Positions 9,317 to 19,503 of a DNA stretch of 64,000 nucleotides are shown in pieces. The stretch's first letter is position 1; every line of letters starts with the position of its first letter. The notes below the pieces were generated by a model that saw only the letters and a program-made list of their open reading frames with translations, made no database searches and was not told the origin of the DNA. The position numbers were made by a program, and so were the translations under genes. Source of the DNA: Lachnospiraceae bacterium (GTDB lineage: Bacteria; Bacillota; Clostridia; Lachnospirales; Lachnospiraceae); the NCBI GenBank assembly GCA_016288005.1, contig JAEEXY010000001.1:62001-126000 (forward strand). The letters are read 5' to 3'.

Positions 9317-11962
9317 ATGAAACAGTTTACTTCAAACGAACTCAGAAATGCCTGGAAGAAGTTCTATATCGACCGCGGACATGTGGACTGCGGCGCGGTT
9401 TCCCTTGTGTCGGACGGCTCTACGGGCGTTCTTTTTAATGTTGCGGGTATGCAGCCCCTGATGCCTTATCTGTTGGGCAAAAAGCATCCTATGGGAACAC
9501 GTCTCTGCAACGTGCAGGGCTGTGTTCGTACAAACGATATCGACTCCGTAGGCGACAAGTCACACGGTACATTCTTTGAGATGATGGGCAGCTGGAGCCT
9601 CGGAGATTACTTTAAGGAGGATCGCTGCAAGTGGAGCTACGAGCTCCTTACCGAGGTTTTCGGTTTTGACCGCGATCATCTGGCAGCGACCGTATTTGCG
9701 GGCGACGAGAACGCTCCCCGTGATGAGGAAGGCGCACAGTGCCGCATTAAGTCAGGCTTTAAGCCCGAGAACATTTTCTATCTTCCCGCCGAGGATAACT
9801 GGTGGGGACTTGAGTTCGGACCCTGCGGACCCGACTCCGAGATGTTCTATGTGAAGGATGTTCCGGACTGCGGCCCGAACTGCGGACCCGGATGTCACTG
9901 CGGCAAATACACCGAGATCGGCAATGATGTATTCATGCAGTACGAGAAGCATCAGGACGGTACGCTCACACCTCTGGCGAAGAAAAACGTTGACACCGGA
10001 TGGGGACTTGAGAGAAACCTCGCTTTCCTCAACGGCATCGACGATGTATATAAGACCGACGTTCATGCGCCCGTTATCGCGCATATCGAGAAGTGCTCGG
10101 GAAAGAAGTACGGAGAGGACGAGAAGCTTACCCGTTCGATGCGTATCCTTGCCGACCACACCCGTACCGGCGTTATGCTGATCGGCGATGAGGCGAGACT
10201 CACACCCGGCAATACAGGCGCAGGCTATGTTCTCCGCCGTCTGATCAGACGTGCCGTACGTCATGCGAGGATGCTCGGCATGACCAAGGAGCAGATCATC
10301 GAGTGCGCGCTCATCTATGTTAATGTGGTTTACAGCGAAGCATATCCCAACCTGATCAAGAACCGCGATTTCATTGTTTCGGAGCTGACCAAGGAGATCG
10401 AGCGCTTTGAGTCCACTCTTGAAAACGGCATGAAGGAGTTCAAGAAGATCCTTGACCGCCGCATCGAGGGCAAGAACGTTATCGACGGCAAGGAAGCATT
10501 CTATCTCTACGATACATTCGGATTCCCGCTCGAGCTGACTGTCGAGATGGCGGGTGAGGAAGGCCTCACCGTTGATGAGGAGGGCTTCAAGACCGCCATG
10601 GAGCAGCAGAAGGAGACCGCACGCGCGGGCAGCTCCTTTGCGCAGAAGAATACCGCTTCGATCTTTGACGATCTCGACGCTTCGATCGTCAGCGAGTTCG
10701 TCGGATATGACAGACTCACGGGCGAGGAAGAAATCACAGCTCTGGCGGATGAGAACGCTATCTGCGACAGCGTCGGAGAGGGAAAGACCGCTACCGTGAT
10801 CGTGGCGAAGACTCCTTTCTATGCAACGATGGGCGGACAGAAGGGCGATACCGGCGTGATCAAGACCGCTACCGGCACTATGGAGGTTACCGAGACCGTT
10901 AAGCTTCCGGGCGGCAGGATCGGCCACATCGGCGTTGTTGAGTCCGGTTCGATCGTAAAGGGCCAGAAGGCTACTCTTATGGTAGACGCAGGCAAGCGCG
11001 CGAGCACCTGCCGCAACCATTCCGCTACACACCTTCTTCAGGCTGCCCTGCAGGAGGTTATCGGACACGAGGCTCATCAGCAGGGTTCGTATCAGGATAC
11101 CGAGCGTACGAGATTCGACTTCTCCTACGGCAAGGCTATGACAGCCAAGGAGCTCGCACGTGTAGAGGAGATCGTAAACAACAAGATCGAAGAGGATCTG
11201 GCTGTAAAGACCGATGTAATGAGCATCGAGGAAGCCAAGAAAACAGGCGCTATGGCTCTGTTCGGAGAAAAGTACGGCGCTGAGGTAAGAGTAGTTTCGA
11301 TGGGAGACTTCTCGAAGGAGCTCTGCGGTGGTACGCATGTGGCTCACACAGGTCTGATCGGCAATTTCAAGATCGTTTCCGAATCGGCAGTAGCAGCGGG
11401 CGTACGCCGTATCGAGGCTATTACCGGCGCAAATGTTATAGAGTATTACCGTAATCTCGAAAAGCAGCTCTTAGAGGCCGCTGCGGCAGCAAAGACACAG
11501 CCTTCGGGACTCGCGGAGAAGATAGCCCATCTGCAGGCGGACAACAAGGCCCTGCAGGCAGAGATCGAGTCGCTTAAGGCAAAGGCAGCAAAGGATGCCG
11601 TAGGCGATGTAATGAACAACGTTGTTGAAGTAAACGGCGTAAAGGTTCTCGCGGCCAAGGTTCCCGGCGTTGACATGAATGCCCTGAGAGACCTGGCGGA
11701 CGGTCTCGCCGAGAAGCTCGGCGGAGGCATACTCGTACTCGCATCGGATTCCGACGGCAAGGCAAACCTTGTCGCGAAGGCTACCGACGATGCTATGGCA
11801 AAGGGCGCTCATGCGGGCAACCTCATCAAAAAGCTCGCGCCCATCGTACAGGGCGGCGGCGGAGGACGTCCCAACATGGCTCAGGCCGGCGGTAAGGACG
11901 CGTCTAAGATCGACGAGCTGATCGCAGCCGTTAAGGACGCCGTTGCGGAGCAGATTAAATAA
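9317..11962 (+). CDS. alaS: Alanyl-tRNA synthetase
   Basis: MKQFTSNELRNAWKKFYIDRGH, RLIRRAVRHARMLG, NHSATHLLQAALQEVIG, ELCGGTHV; aggag SD before ATG 9317. Confidence 0.98.
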   Translation: MKQFTSNELRNAWKKFYIDRGHVDCGAVSLVSDGSTGVLFNVAGMQPLMPYLLGKKHPMGTRLCNVQGCVRTNDIDSVGDKSHGTFFEMMGSWSLGDYFKEDRCKWSYELLTEVFGFDRDHLAATVFAGDENAPRDEEGAQCRIKSGFKPENIFYLPAEDNWWGLEFGPCGPDSEMFYVKDVPDCGPNCGPGCHCGKYTEIGNDVFMQYEKHQDGTLTPLAKKNVDTGWGLERNLAFLNGIDDVYKTDVHAPVIAHIEKCSGKKYGEDEKLTRSMRILADHTRTGVMLIGDEARLTPGNTGAGYVLRRLIRRAVRHARMLGMTKEQIIECALIYVNVVYSEAYPNLIKNRDFIVSELTKEIERFESTLENGMKEFKKILDRRIEGKNVIDGKEAFYLYDTFGFPLELTVEMAGEEGLTVDEEGFKTAMEQQKETARAGSSFAQKNTASIFDDLDASIVSEFVGYDRLTGEEEITALADENAICDSVGEGKTATVIVAKTPFYATMGGQKGDTGVIKTATGTMEVTETVKLPGGRIGHIGVVESGSIVKGQKATLMVDAGKRASTCRNHSATHLLQAALQEVIGHEAHQQGSYQDTERTRFDFSYGKAMTAKELARVEEIVNNKIEEDLAVKTDVMSIEEAKKTGAMALFGEKYGAEVRVVSMGDFSKELCGGTHVAHTGLIGNFKIVSESAVAAGVRRIEAITGANVIEYYRNLEKQLLEAAAAAKTQPSGLAEKIAHLQADNKALQAEIESLKAKAAKDAVGDVMNNVVEVNGVKVLAAKVPGVDMNALRDLADGLAEKLGGGILVLASDSDGKANLVAKATDDAMAKGAHAGNLIKKLAPIVQGGGGGRPNMAQAGGKDASKIDELIAAVKDAVAEQIK

Positions 11963-11974
11963 ACAGTTTTTCGG

Positions 11975-11997
11975 TTGATTTTTACAGTAAAAATCAA
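11975..11997. other. AT-rich perfect hairpin between alaS and tlyA
   Basis: ttgattttta cag taaaaatcaa: 10-bp perfect arms, 3-nt loop, ending 6 nt before the tlyA ATG. Confidence 0.8.
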
Positions 11998-12003
11998 TTT
12001 GCT

Positions 12004-12909
12004 ATGGCAAAAGAATCAAAGGAAAGACTTGATGTTTTACTTGTAAACAGACGCCTGGCCGACTCGCGAGAGAAGGCCAAGGCGATCATCATGACCGGCA
12101 ATGTGTTCGTCAACGGACAGCGTGAGGACAAGGCCGGCGCGATGTTCCCCGACACCTGCGAGATCGAGCTGAAGGGCGTGCAGATGAAGTACGTGAGCCG
12201 CGGAGGCTACAAGCTCGAAAAAGCGGTAGAGAAACACGGTATTGACCTGACCGGCTGCGTGTGCATGGATGTCGGATCGTCAACGGGCGGTTTTACCGAC
12301 TGCATGCTGCAGAACGGCGCCGTAAAGGTTTTTGCTGTTGACGTCGGTACCAATCAGCTGGCGTGGAAGCTTCGCTCCGATGAGCGCGTTATTTCGATGG
12401 AGCAGACGAATATCCGCTATGTGACGCCCGAAGATATCGGAGAGCAGGTAGATTTCGTCTCGATAGATGTGGCGTTCATCTCACTGACCAAGGTGCTCGA
12501 GCCGGTACGCGATCTCATGAAGGACGGCGCCCGGATCGTGTGTCTGATCAAGCCCCAGTTTGAGGCGGGACGCGAACAGGTCGGCAAAAAAGGCGTGGTC
12601 AGGGACCCGAAGGTACATGAGCAGGTATGCGAGAGTGTTCTGGCATATGCCCTGAGCATCGGCTTTGAACTCATAGACCTTGATTTTTCACCGATCAGGG
12701 GACCCGAGGGCAATATCGAGTATCTGGCATATATGCGAAAGACCGGCGCGGAATCCGGTGAGTCCGCGGACGGCAGGCAGTCCCTGGATACCGAAAGCAC
12801 CGCAGAAACAGACGGGAAAGCTGACGAAAACTCAACCGAGGCAGGCCTTACGCCGCAGATCGGGGAACTGATAAAGACTACTGTGTCGGAGGCACATAAT
12901 TCGATATGA
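12004..12909 (+). CDS. tlyA: TlyA family rRNA (cytidine-2'-O)-methyltransferase
   Basis: N-terminal S4 domain (RLDVLLVNRRLADSREKAKAIIMTGNVFVNG) plus FtsJ-like VCMDVGSSTGGFTDCMLQNGA. Confidence 0.95.
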   Translation: MAKESKERLDVLLVNRRLADSREKAKAIIMTGNVFVNGQREDKAGAMFPDTCEIELKGVQMKYVSRGGYKLEKAVEKHGIDLTGCVCMDVGSSTGGFTDCMLQNGAVKVFAVDVGTNQLAWKLRSDERVISMEQTNIRYVTPEDIGEQVDFVSIDVAFISLTKVLEPVRDLMKDGARIVCLIKPQFEAGREQVGKKGVVRDPKVHEQVCESVLAYALSIGFELIDLDFSPIRGPEGNIEYLAYMRKTGAESGESADGRQSLDTESTAETDGKADENSTEAGLTPQIGELIKTTVSEAHNSI

Positions 12910-13763
12910 AAAGCTTCTGCATTGTAACGAATAAGATAAAGGATCCGAAGCTCAAGTACACCGCCATGGTGCGCAAAAGGCTCGAGGAGCTCGGAGCCGC
13001 TGTCACGGCGGATATTGACGACAAATACGAATGTCTGGTCGTGCTAGGCGGAGACGGAACCATAATCGATGCGGTACGCGCGGTCAAAAAAAAGAGCGTG
13101 ACGGTCGTCGGCATCAACCTCGGACATCTGGGATTCCTTTCATCGGTCGAGAAAAACGAGATAGATAAGGCGCTTACGGCGCTTGTGGAAGACCGGTTCG
13201 AGCTCGAGAACAGAGAGATGATCGAAGCCGGTGTCGAGCGCGGAGAGGCCTATTACGCGAGCGCGGAGGGCAGGGACAAAAAGCGCCATACCGCAGAACG
13301 GTATGAGTTTGTCGCGCTGAACGACGTGGTAATAAACCGAATGGGCTATTCCGGCATGATCACGACCGATGTGACGGTCAATAAGTCACTCGTGAGCACT
13401 TACTTCGGCGACGGAGTCATCATTTCCACACCGACCGGATCGACCGGCTACAATCTTTCGGCGGGCGGACCGATAGTCACTCCCGAGGCACAGCTCATGG
13501 TCATCACGCCGATATGTCCCCACTCGCTGAGCATGAGAAGCGTTGTGGTCTCGGCTTCCGACAGGATCGACCTGAAGCTCGATCTGTCGAGATTAAAGAC
13601 CGAGGCATACGCCGTTCTGTCGATCGACGGACTCGAGGCGGTGAAGCTTTATCACGGGGACAGGGTATTCGTTAAGTGCTCCGCGCGCAGGGTGAAGCTT
13701 GTAAGATTTAAGGATAAGGATTTCTTCAGACTGCTGTATATGAAGCTGGGAGAACAGAGATAA
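12906..13763 (+). CDS. nadK: NAD kinase
   Basis: LVVLGGDGTIIDAVR, GINLGHLGFLSSVEKNEI, STPTGSTGYNLSAGGPIV; 4-nt overlap with tlyA. Confidence 0.97.
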   Translation: MKSFCIVTNKIKDPKLKYTAMVRKRLEELGAAVTADIDDKYECLVVLGGDGTIIDAVRAVKKKSVTVVGINLGHLGFLSSVEKNEIDKALTALVEDRFELENREMIEAGVERGEAYYASAEGRDKKRHTAERYEFVALNDVVINRMGYSGMITTDVTVNKSLVSTYFGDGVIISTPTGSTGYNLSAGGPIVTPEAQLMVITPICPHSLSMRSVVVSASDRIDLKLDLSRLKTEAYAVLSIDGLEAVKLYHGDRVFVKCSARRVKLVRFKDKDFFRLLYMKLGEQR

Positions 13764-13824
13764 ACACAGAAACAAAAGGATGCGGATCACGGGTCCGCGC
13801 GCGTTAACAGGAACGGAGAATAAA

Positions 13825-14289
13825 ATGAAGAGCGGAAGACAGAGCAAGATCATCGAACTGATCGAGAAAAATGAGATCGAGACACAGGAGGACCTCGCGG
13901 CTAAGCTGAACGCTGCGGGCTTTAAGGTTACCCAGGCCACGATATCGCGTGACATACGCGAGCTCGGCCTTACCAAGGTCACGATCGAGAGCGGCAGGCA
14001 GAAATATGCCCTGATCAAGAATGAGGGCGCTGCGCAGAGCTCAGACAAATATATACGCGTACTTTGCGATGCGCTGGTATCGATGGATATGGCGCAGAAC
14101 ATCCTCGTGATCAAGACCGTTTCCGGCATGGCGATGGCTGTTGCGGCAGCGCTCGATTCACTGCGCCTCGAGGGCGTGGTAGGCTCGATCGCGGGCGACG
14201 ACACGATCATGTGCGCGGTCAAGACCGTGGAGGACACCGAGCATGTTATCGCGAGACTCAGAAAGATCATCGCGGACAACAGGAAATGA
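13825..14289 (+). CDS. argR: Arginine repressor
   Basis: MKSGRQSKIIELIEKNEIETQEDLAAKLNAAGFKVTQATISRDIRELGLTKV and C-terminal GSIAGDDTIMCAVKT; start reset to 13825 after ggag SD. Confidence 0.96.
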   Translation: MKSGRQSKIIELIEKNEIETQEDLAAKLNAAGFKVTQATISRDIRELGLTKVTIESGRQKYALIKNEGAAQSSDKYIRVLCDALVSMDMAQNILVIKTVSGMAMAVAAALDSLRLEGVVGSIAGDDTIMCAVKTVEDTEHVIARLRKIIADNRK

Positions 14290-14325
14290 TCGGTTTCGAG
14301 CGGATTCGATACAGTTATACAGGGG

Positions 14326-14359
14326 ACCCGGATACATAAATATCCGGGTTCTTTTTTTT
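14326..14359 (+). terminator. Intrinsic terminator after argR
   Basis: acccggata cataaa tatccgggt followed by ctttttttt. Confidence 0.9.
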
Positions 14360-14384
14360 CGTATATTTTTCACTTTAACGCAAT

Positions 14385-14419
14385 AACCTATTGACATACT
14401 AGGCAGGTAGTGATAACTT
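14385..14419 (+). promoter_or_regulatory. Sigma-70-type promoter candidate
   Basis: TTGACA (14391-14396), 17-nt spacer, TAACTT (14414-14419); shares aacctattgacata with 45095-45108. Confidence 0.55.
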
Positions 14420-14454
14420 TAAAACAATTAATTTCCGACGAGGGAGGTGCGATC

Positions 14455-15621
14455 ATGAGCAGCGATTATCTGATCGAAGAGTTTAAAAAACTGGCGGCTT
14501 TTGACTGTGAATCCTATCACGAGAGCGGGATCGCGGCCTACCTTCGCGGAAGACTAAAGGAACTCGGACTGGGTGTCGCGATCGATGGCGCGCGTGAGCG
14601 CCTGCTGGCCGAAGATCCCGAAAGATGCGAGACTTCGTCGAATATTTACGGATATCTCAAAGGCAATACAGAGGGGGAAGCAAGGCTTTTCTGCGCACAT
14701 ATGGATACCGTCTCTCCGGGGCGGGGAAAGTATGTGATCCTGACAAACGACGGGAGACTGATATCCGACGGGAAAACCGTCTTAGGCGCTGATGATGTTT
14801 CGGGCATCGTAAGTATTCTGTACGCATTAAAAGAAATAAAGGAAAAGAACCTACCGCATCCGGATATTGAGGTTTTGCTGACCGTGGCTGAGGAACCGTA
14901 CTGCTCGGGCAGCCGTTTCATAGATTATTCGCTGCTGAGCGCAAAGACGGGCTATGTATTCGATCTGTCCGGCAAGGCAGGACGTGCCGCGATCTCGGCT
15001 CCGTCGATCATCTCGCTCGATATCACGGTTGAAGGCAGAGCCGCGCATGCCGGTTTCTCGCCGGAAAAAGGCGTAAATGCACTGAACGCGGCAGCTGCCG
15101 CGCTGGCGCAGATACGCACCGGCAGGCTTGAAGACGGACTCACACTCAATTTCGGTACGATACGCGGAGGAGAGGGTAAGAATATCGTACCGGAAAAGGT
15201 ATATATAGGCGGAGAGATACGGAGCAGTGTCCATGAAAAGGCGCTTAAAGAGGCTGACAGAGTAAGGGAGATATTTGAAAATGAGGCGCAAAAGCTCGGA
15301 GCGGCCGCTGATGTCAGGGTGACCGAGCATATACGCGCGTATCGGCTGGATACGGCCGGAACAGCTGTATCGCGATTTTTAAGAGCCACCGAAGCGGCAG
15401 AAAAAAAGCTGCATGTCGGAACTGCTCCGACCGTAGACAGATGTGTGGAAACCTTCGGAGGGAGCGACGCCAACAGACTGAACGCGAACGGTATCGAGAC
15501 CGCAGTTATAGCATGCGGCATGGAGAACTGTCATACCACTGCCGAATATGCAGTGATCGCCGACATTGAGCTGAGTGCAGAAACGGCACTGGCCCTCATG
15601 ACCGATCCGGAACAGACTTAA
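14455..15621 (+). CDS. M20 family metallopeptidase (peptidase T-like)
   Basis: FCAHMDTVSPG, LGADDVSGIVSILYAL, TVAEEPYCSGS, VEGRAAHAGFSPEKGVNAL; start at ATG 14455 after gagggagg. Confidence 0.9.
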   Translation: MSSDYLIEEFKKLAAFDCESYHESGIAAYLRGRLKELGLGVAIDGARERLLAEDPERCETSSNIYGYLKGNTEGEARLFCAHMDTVSPGRGKYVILTNDGRLISDGKTVLGADDVSGIVSILYALKEIKEKNLPHPDIEVLLTVAEEPYCSGSRFIDYSLLSAKTGYVFDLSGKAGRAAISAPSIISLDITVEGRAAHAGFSPEKGVNALNAAAAALAQIRTGRLEDGLTLNFGTIRGGEGKNIVPEKVYIGGEIRSSVHEKALKEADRVREIFENEAQKLGAAADVRVTEHIRAYRLDTAGTAVSRFLRATEAAEKKLHVGTAPTVDRCVETFGGSDANRLNANGIETAVIACGMENCHTTAEYAVIADIELSAETALALMTDPEQT

Positions 15622-15662
15622 GACCGATGCTGCAAAAAAACGATAAAGGAAAGGGAAGAAAG

Positions 15663-17357
15663 ATGGAGATCTACAGAGTTACGAAGGACTCGCCCGAGTG
15701 GCAGTTCAAGGCATATGACTACATACGCACCGACGCGTTCTGCTTCGGGCAGCACATACCGGTTGAGATGGAGTTCAACGGAGACGGTGACAGAGAGAAT
15801 TTTAACGGCATACTGGTCATCGAGGACCACGTGCCTGTCTGCGGATTAAGGATATCATATCCGCGTCCTGATATAGGAAAGATCGAGCGTGTATGCACCG
15901 TAAGGGAAAAACAGAAAGGCGGTTACGGCCGCGTAATGATCGCCGAAGCGGAAAAATGGATCGCGGAGCGCGGAATATCACATGTTGTTATCTCGAGCCA
16001 GGACAGAGCCAGAGGCTTTTACGAGAAATGCGGTTATGTTTATAATCCCGATGTTTCGCCGTCTGTTTACGATACGCATAAAAGACCGGCAGGCCCCCGC
16101 CCGGAGCGTCCGATTGGCTTTAAGGCGGATTTTGTGTGCGTCCTGGTCGAAAAATATCTCGATATCCCCGAGAACTCAAAAAAGCAAGTGGTGCCCGAAA
16201 CCGCTCATGAATACGGTATGGCCACCAGATGCATATACGGAAACGGACAGAAGGCCGTAAACGATCCGACCGGTGCCATCAGCTTCCCTATCTATCAAAG
16301 CGCTACATACGCCCATCCGGAGGTCGGAAAGAGCACAGGCTTCGATTACAGCAGGCTGCAGAATCCCACACGCGCGCAGGCTGAGCGCGTTGTGTGCGCA
16401 TTGGAGGGCGGCGTCGACGCGCTCGCTTTTTCCACGGGCATGGCGGCCATAGGCGCCGTAATGGAGCTGTTCGGGCCGGGCGATCACATCATTACCGAGG
16501 CCGATCTGTACGGCGGCAGCACCAGACTTTTCAACAATATCAGCGAAAAGAACGGCATAACGTTTTCACATATCAGCTGCAGCACCGAGGATGTCGAGAG
16601 CTACATTAAAGACAGCACAAAGGCGATATTTATCGAGACTCCGACCAATCCCATGATGAGCGTGACCGATATTGCCAAAACGGCTGAGATCGCGCACAGA
16701 CACGGACTGCTGCTGATAGTTGACAATACATTCCTTTCGCCTTATTTCCAGAATCCGCTGGCGCTCGGCGCTGACATAGTCATCCACAGCGGGACCAAAT
16801 TCCTCGGCGGCCATAACGATACGCTGGCCGGTTTTGTTGTTGTATCATCAAAAGAAATATCGGGCAAACTCAGATTTATCATCAAAACGGTCGGCTCGGG
16901 ACTTTCTCCGATGGACAGCTGGCTGATACTTCGCGGCATCAAGACTCTGCCCGTACGTATGGAAAAGGCGCAGGAAAACGCGATGGCTATCGCCCGTTTT
17001 CTGCAGAGCGAACCCCGTGTAAAAAAGGTGTATTATCCGGGACTGCCCGGGCATCCCGGTCATGAAATCTGTAAAAAGCAGGCACGAGGCTTTGGCTCGA
17101 TGCTCACCTTCGAGCTTGAGAGCGAAGAACTGGCAAGGAGTATACTTAAAAATACACGGCTGATACCGTTTGCGGAGAGTCTCGGCGGAGTGGAGACTCT
17201 GCTGACTTATCCGGTCACCCAGACACATGCCGATGTGCCCGCGGATGTGAGAGAGTCGCTTGGCATAAACGAGAGAGTACTCAGGCTTTCCGCAGGTATC
17301 GAGGACAAGGCCGATCTTATAGCGGATCTTAAGCAGGCCTTTGAACATGAAGCATAA
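15663..17357 (+). CDS. Fusion protein: N-terminal GNAT acetyltransferase + C-terminal cystathionine gamma-synthase/lyase-type PLP enzyme
   Basis: GNAT part REKQKGGYGRVMIAEAEKWIAERGISHVVISSQDRARGFYEKCGYV; PLP part ISFPIYQSATYAHPEVGKSTGFDYSRLQNPTR, IFIETPTNPMM, VIHSGTKFLGGHNDTLAG (PLP Lys). Single uninterrupted ORF. Confidence 0.92.
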   Translation: MEIYRVTKDSPEWQFKAYDYIRTDAFCFGQHIPVEMEFNGDGDRENFNGILVIEDHVPVCGLRISYPRPDIGKIERVCTVREKQKGGYGRVMIAEAEKWIAERGISHVVISSQDRARGFYEKCGYVYNPDVSPSVYDTHKRPAGPRPERPIGFKADFVCVLVEKYLDIPENSKKQVVPETAHEYGMATRCIYGNGQKAVNDPTGAISFPIYQSATYAHPEVGKSTGFDYSRLQNPTRAQAERVVCALEGGVDALAFSTGMAAIGAVMELFGPGDHIITEADLYGGSTRLFNNISEKNGITFSHISCSTEDVESYIKDSTKAIFIETPTNPMMSVTDIAKTAEIAHRHGLLLIVDNTFLSPYFQNPLALGADIVIHSGTKFLGGHNDTLAGFVVVSSKEISGKLRFIIKTVGSGLSPMDSWLILRGIKTLPVRMEKAQENAMAIARFLQSEPRVKKVYYPGLPGHPGHEICKKQARGFGSMLTFELESEELARSILKNTRLIPFAESLGGVETLLTYPVTQTHADVPADVRESLGINERVLRLSAGIEDKADLIADLKQAFEHEA

Positions 17358-17373
17358 AACAGGCGGTAAACAT

Positions 17374-18558
17374 ATGAGCGAAGAAAGAAACCTTGATTTT
17401 GACACAGTGCACGAACGCAGAAACACAGACAGCCTGAAGTTTGATTTTGCGGTGCAGCGCGGAAAGCCTGCGGACATACTTCCTTTGTGGGTCGCGGACA
17501 TGGATTTCCGGACATCCGGTTTTGTCATTGATGAGCTTGTATCGAGGGCACAACACGGGATATTCGGTTATACCGAGGCTGGCGAAGCCTATCACAGAGC
17601 GCTGGCGGGCTGGATGAAGCGCCATCACGGTCTGCTCATAGACGATAAATGGGTCGTAAAGACTCCCGGTGTCGTATTTGCGCTGGCCATGGCCATAAGG
17701 GCTTATACCGGACAGGGCGATCCGGTACTCATCCAGCAGCCTGTATATTACCCTTTCAGCGAGGTGATCCGCGACAACGGGCGCAGGGTCGTAAGCAGTG
17801 ATCTGGTACTTAAGGGTGAGCACTATGAAACAGACTTTGACGATCTGGAAAAAAAGATACGGAACAAAAAGATAAAGCTCTTCATACTCTGCAGCCCGCA
17901 TAATCCCGTGGGACGCGTATGGACGGAGGACGAGCTGCGAAGAATCTGTGATATATGCAAAAAATTCGGAGTTATCGTTGTAAGCGATGAGATACATGAG
18001 GATTTCGTATATCCGGGACATAAACATCTGCCGCTGCTGAAAGTCGATCCCGAGATCGAGGACAATGTCCTGATCTGCACATCTCCGAGCAAAACCTTTA
18101 ATCTTGCCGGACTGCAGCTGGCCAACATAATTATCCCGTCGATAAGGCTTAGATCCGCTTTTAAACATGAGGTGGCAGCGGCGGGCTTCAGCCAGCAGAA
18201 CAGCTTCGGTGTGACTGCCTGCACGGCGGCATACGAAAAAGGCGACGAATGGCATGAGAAGGTCTGCTCATATATATTCGACAATTTCCGTTTTCTGAAA
18301 AGCTATCTGGCGGAGCATCTGCCCGGCGTTAAGGTGATCGAGCCGGAAGGTACCTATCTCGTATGGATGGATTTTGGGAGCGTCGAGCCCGACCCGCGGA
18401 AGCTCTCCGACAGGATGGTAAATGATGCGGGTGTATGGCTCGATGACGGCGCGATATTCGGAAAATGCGGATCGGGTTTTGAAAGGATAAATATCGCTGT
18501 GCCGCGCGCAACGCTCGAAGAGGCGCTGAAAAGGATCTGCGCGGCATTCTCGGATTAA
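17374..18558 (+). CDS. MalY/PatB-family PLP aminotransferase / C-S beta-lyase
   Basis: RRNTDSLKFDFAVQRGKPADILPLWVADMDF, LCSPHNPVGRVWTEDELRRI, SDEIHEDFVYPGHKH, TSPSKTFNLAGLQLANIIIP. Confidence 0.93.
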   Translation: MSEERNLDFDTVHERRNTDSLKFDFAVQRGKPADILPLWVADMDFRTSGFVIDELVSRAQHGIFGYTEAGEAYHRALAGWMKRHHGLLIDDKWVVKTPGVVFALAMAIRAYTGQGDPVLIQQPVYYPFSEVIRDNGRRVVSSDLVLKGEHYETDFDDLEKKIRNKKIKLFILCSPHNPVGRVWTEDELRRICDICKKFGVIVVSDEIHEDFVYPGHKHLPLLKVDPEIEDNVLICTSPSKTFNLAGLQLANIIIPSIRLRSAFKHEVAAAGFSQQNSFGVTACTAAYEKGDEWHEKVCSYIFDNFRFLKSYLAEHLPGVKVIEPEGTYLVWMDFGSVEPDPRKLSDRMVNDAGVWLDDGAIFGKCGSGFERINIAVPRATLEEALKRICAAFSD

Positions 18559-18594
18559 ACGGCCGGATAAGCAGACCGGAGAAAGAGGTCTCGT

Positions 18595-19503
18595 ATGAAT
18601 ATAAATCAGCTGAAATATGTTCTGGTCATAGCGGAGTCATCATCAATGCGAGAAGCTGTAGGCAGACTGTATGTATCGCAGCCTGCCCTCTCGGCAAGTG
18701 TCCGTGATCTGGAGGACGAGCTTGGGATAGTGATTTTTGAGCGCTCAAACAAAGGCATCAAGCTAACCGATGAAGGCCGTGAATTCCTGAACTATGCGAA
18801 GAAAGCTGTCGGTCAGTACATGCTGCTGGAAGAAAGATATTTGTCGCAGGATAAGGAAAAAGAGCATTTTTCGGTATCAATGCAGCATTATAACTTTGCA
18901 GCGCGTGCGTTTGCAGAGGTGGTGTCGCGCTTTGACCTTCCAAAGTATGTCTTTTTGATACATGAGACGAAGACTATGGAGGTCCTGGAAAATGTCAGGG
19001 ATCTGAAGAGTGAGGTAGGTGTACTGTCTTATTCGGAGACCAATAAAGATTTTGTCTTAAAACTAATAAAGGAATATGGTCTGGAATTTGTGCCGCTGAT
19101 GAGAAGGGAGACATATATCTATCTTTGGAAAGGACATCCGCTATCAGACAAGAGCGAACTCTCACTTGAAGAACTGAAGGATTATCCCTGCATATCCTTT
19201 GATCAGGGAGAGGACGGGAAATTCTACATTACAGAAGAAGCAATGGGAGATCATGATTTTGACAAATCGATAAGATCCGATGACCGCGCTACGACTATGG
19301 AACTGATCGCATGGCTGAAGGGGTACTCAGTCGGATCGGGTATTTTGTCTGAAGAGGGCCTGCTGGTAAAAGATCTTGTATCTATCAAGCTAAAGGAAGA
19401 GGACTCACTTATCATCGGTTATATCACGAAAAAGAACAGGAAACTGTCAAAGTATGGAGCTGCTTATGTAGAAGAGCTCGCCAAATACAAAGAGAAAGTA
19501 TGA
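18595..19503 (+). CDS. LysR-family transcriptional regulator
   Basis: MNINQLKYVLVIAESSSMREAVGRLYVSQPALSASVRDLEDELGIVIFERSNKGIKLTDEGREF (LysR HTH). Confidence 0.96.
   Translation: MNINQLKYVLVIAESSSMREAVGRLYVSQPALSASVRDLEDELGIVIFERSNKGIKLTDEGREFLNYAKKAVGQYMLLEERYLSQDKEKEHFSVSMQHYNFAARAFAEVVSRFDLPKYVFLIHETKTMEVLENVRDLKSEVGVLSYSETNKDFVLKLIKEYGLEFVPLMRRETYIYLWKGHPLSDKSELSLEELKDYPCISFDQGEDGKFYITEEAMGDHDFDKSIRSDDRATTMELIAWLKGYSVGSGILSEEGLLVKDLVSIKLKEEDSLIIGYITKKNRKLSKYGAAYVEELAKYKEKV

Noticed and set aside
9752-11347. 531-aa ORF on the minus strand opposite alaS
   Set aside because: Entirely antisense to a clearly identified alanyl-tRNA synthetase; composition fits a shadow ORF caused by codon bias.
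13780-13824. Upstream extension of argR to GTG/ATG at 13780
   Set aside because: Extension MRITGPRALTGTENK is not ArgR-like, and a good SD precedes ATG 13825.
17329-18255. 308-aa minus-strand ORF opposite the MalY-like gene
   Set aside because: Shadow ORF; the + strand product has full PLP-enzyme motifs.
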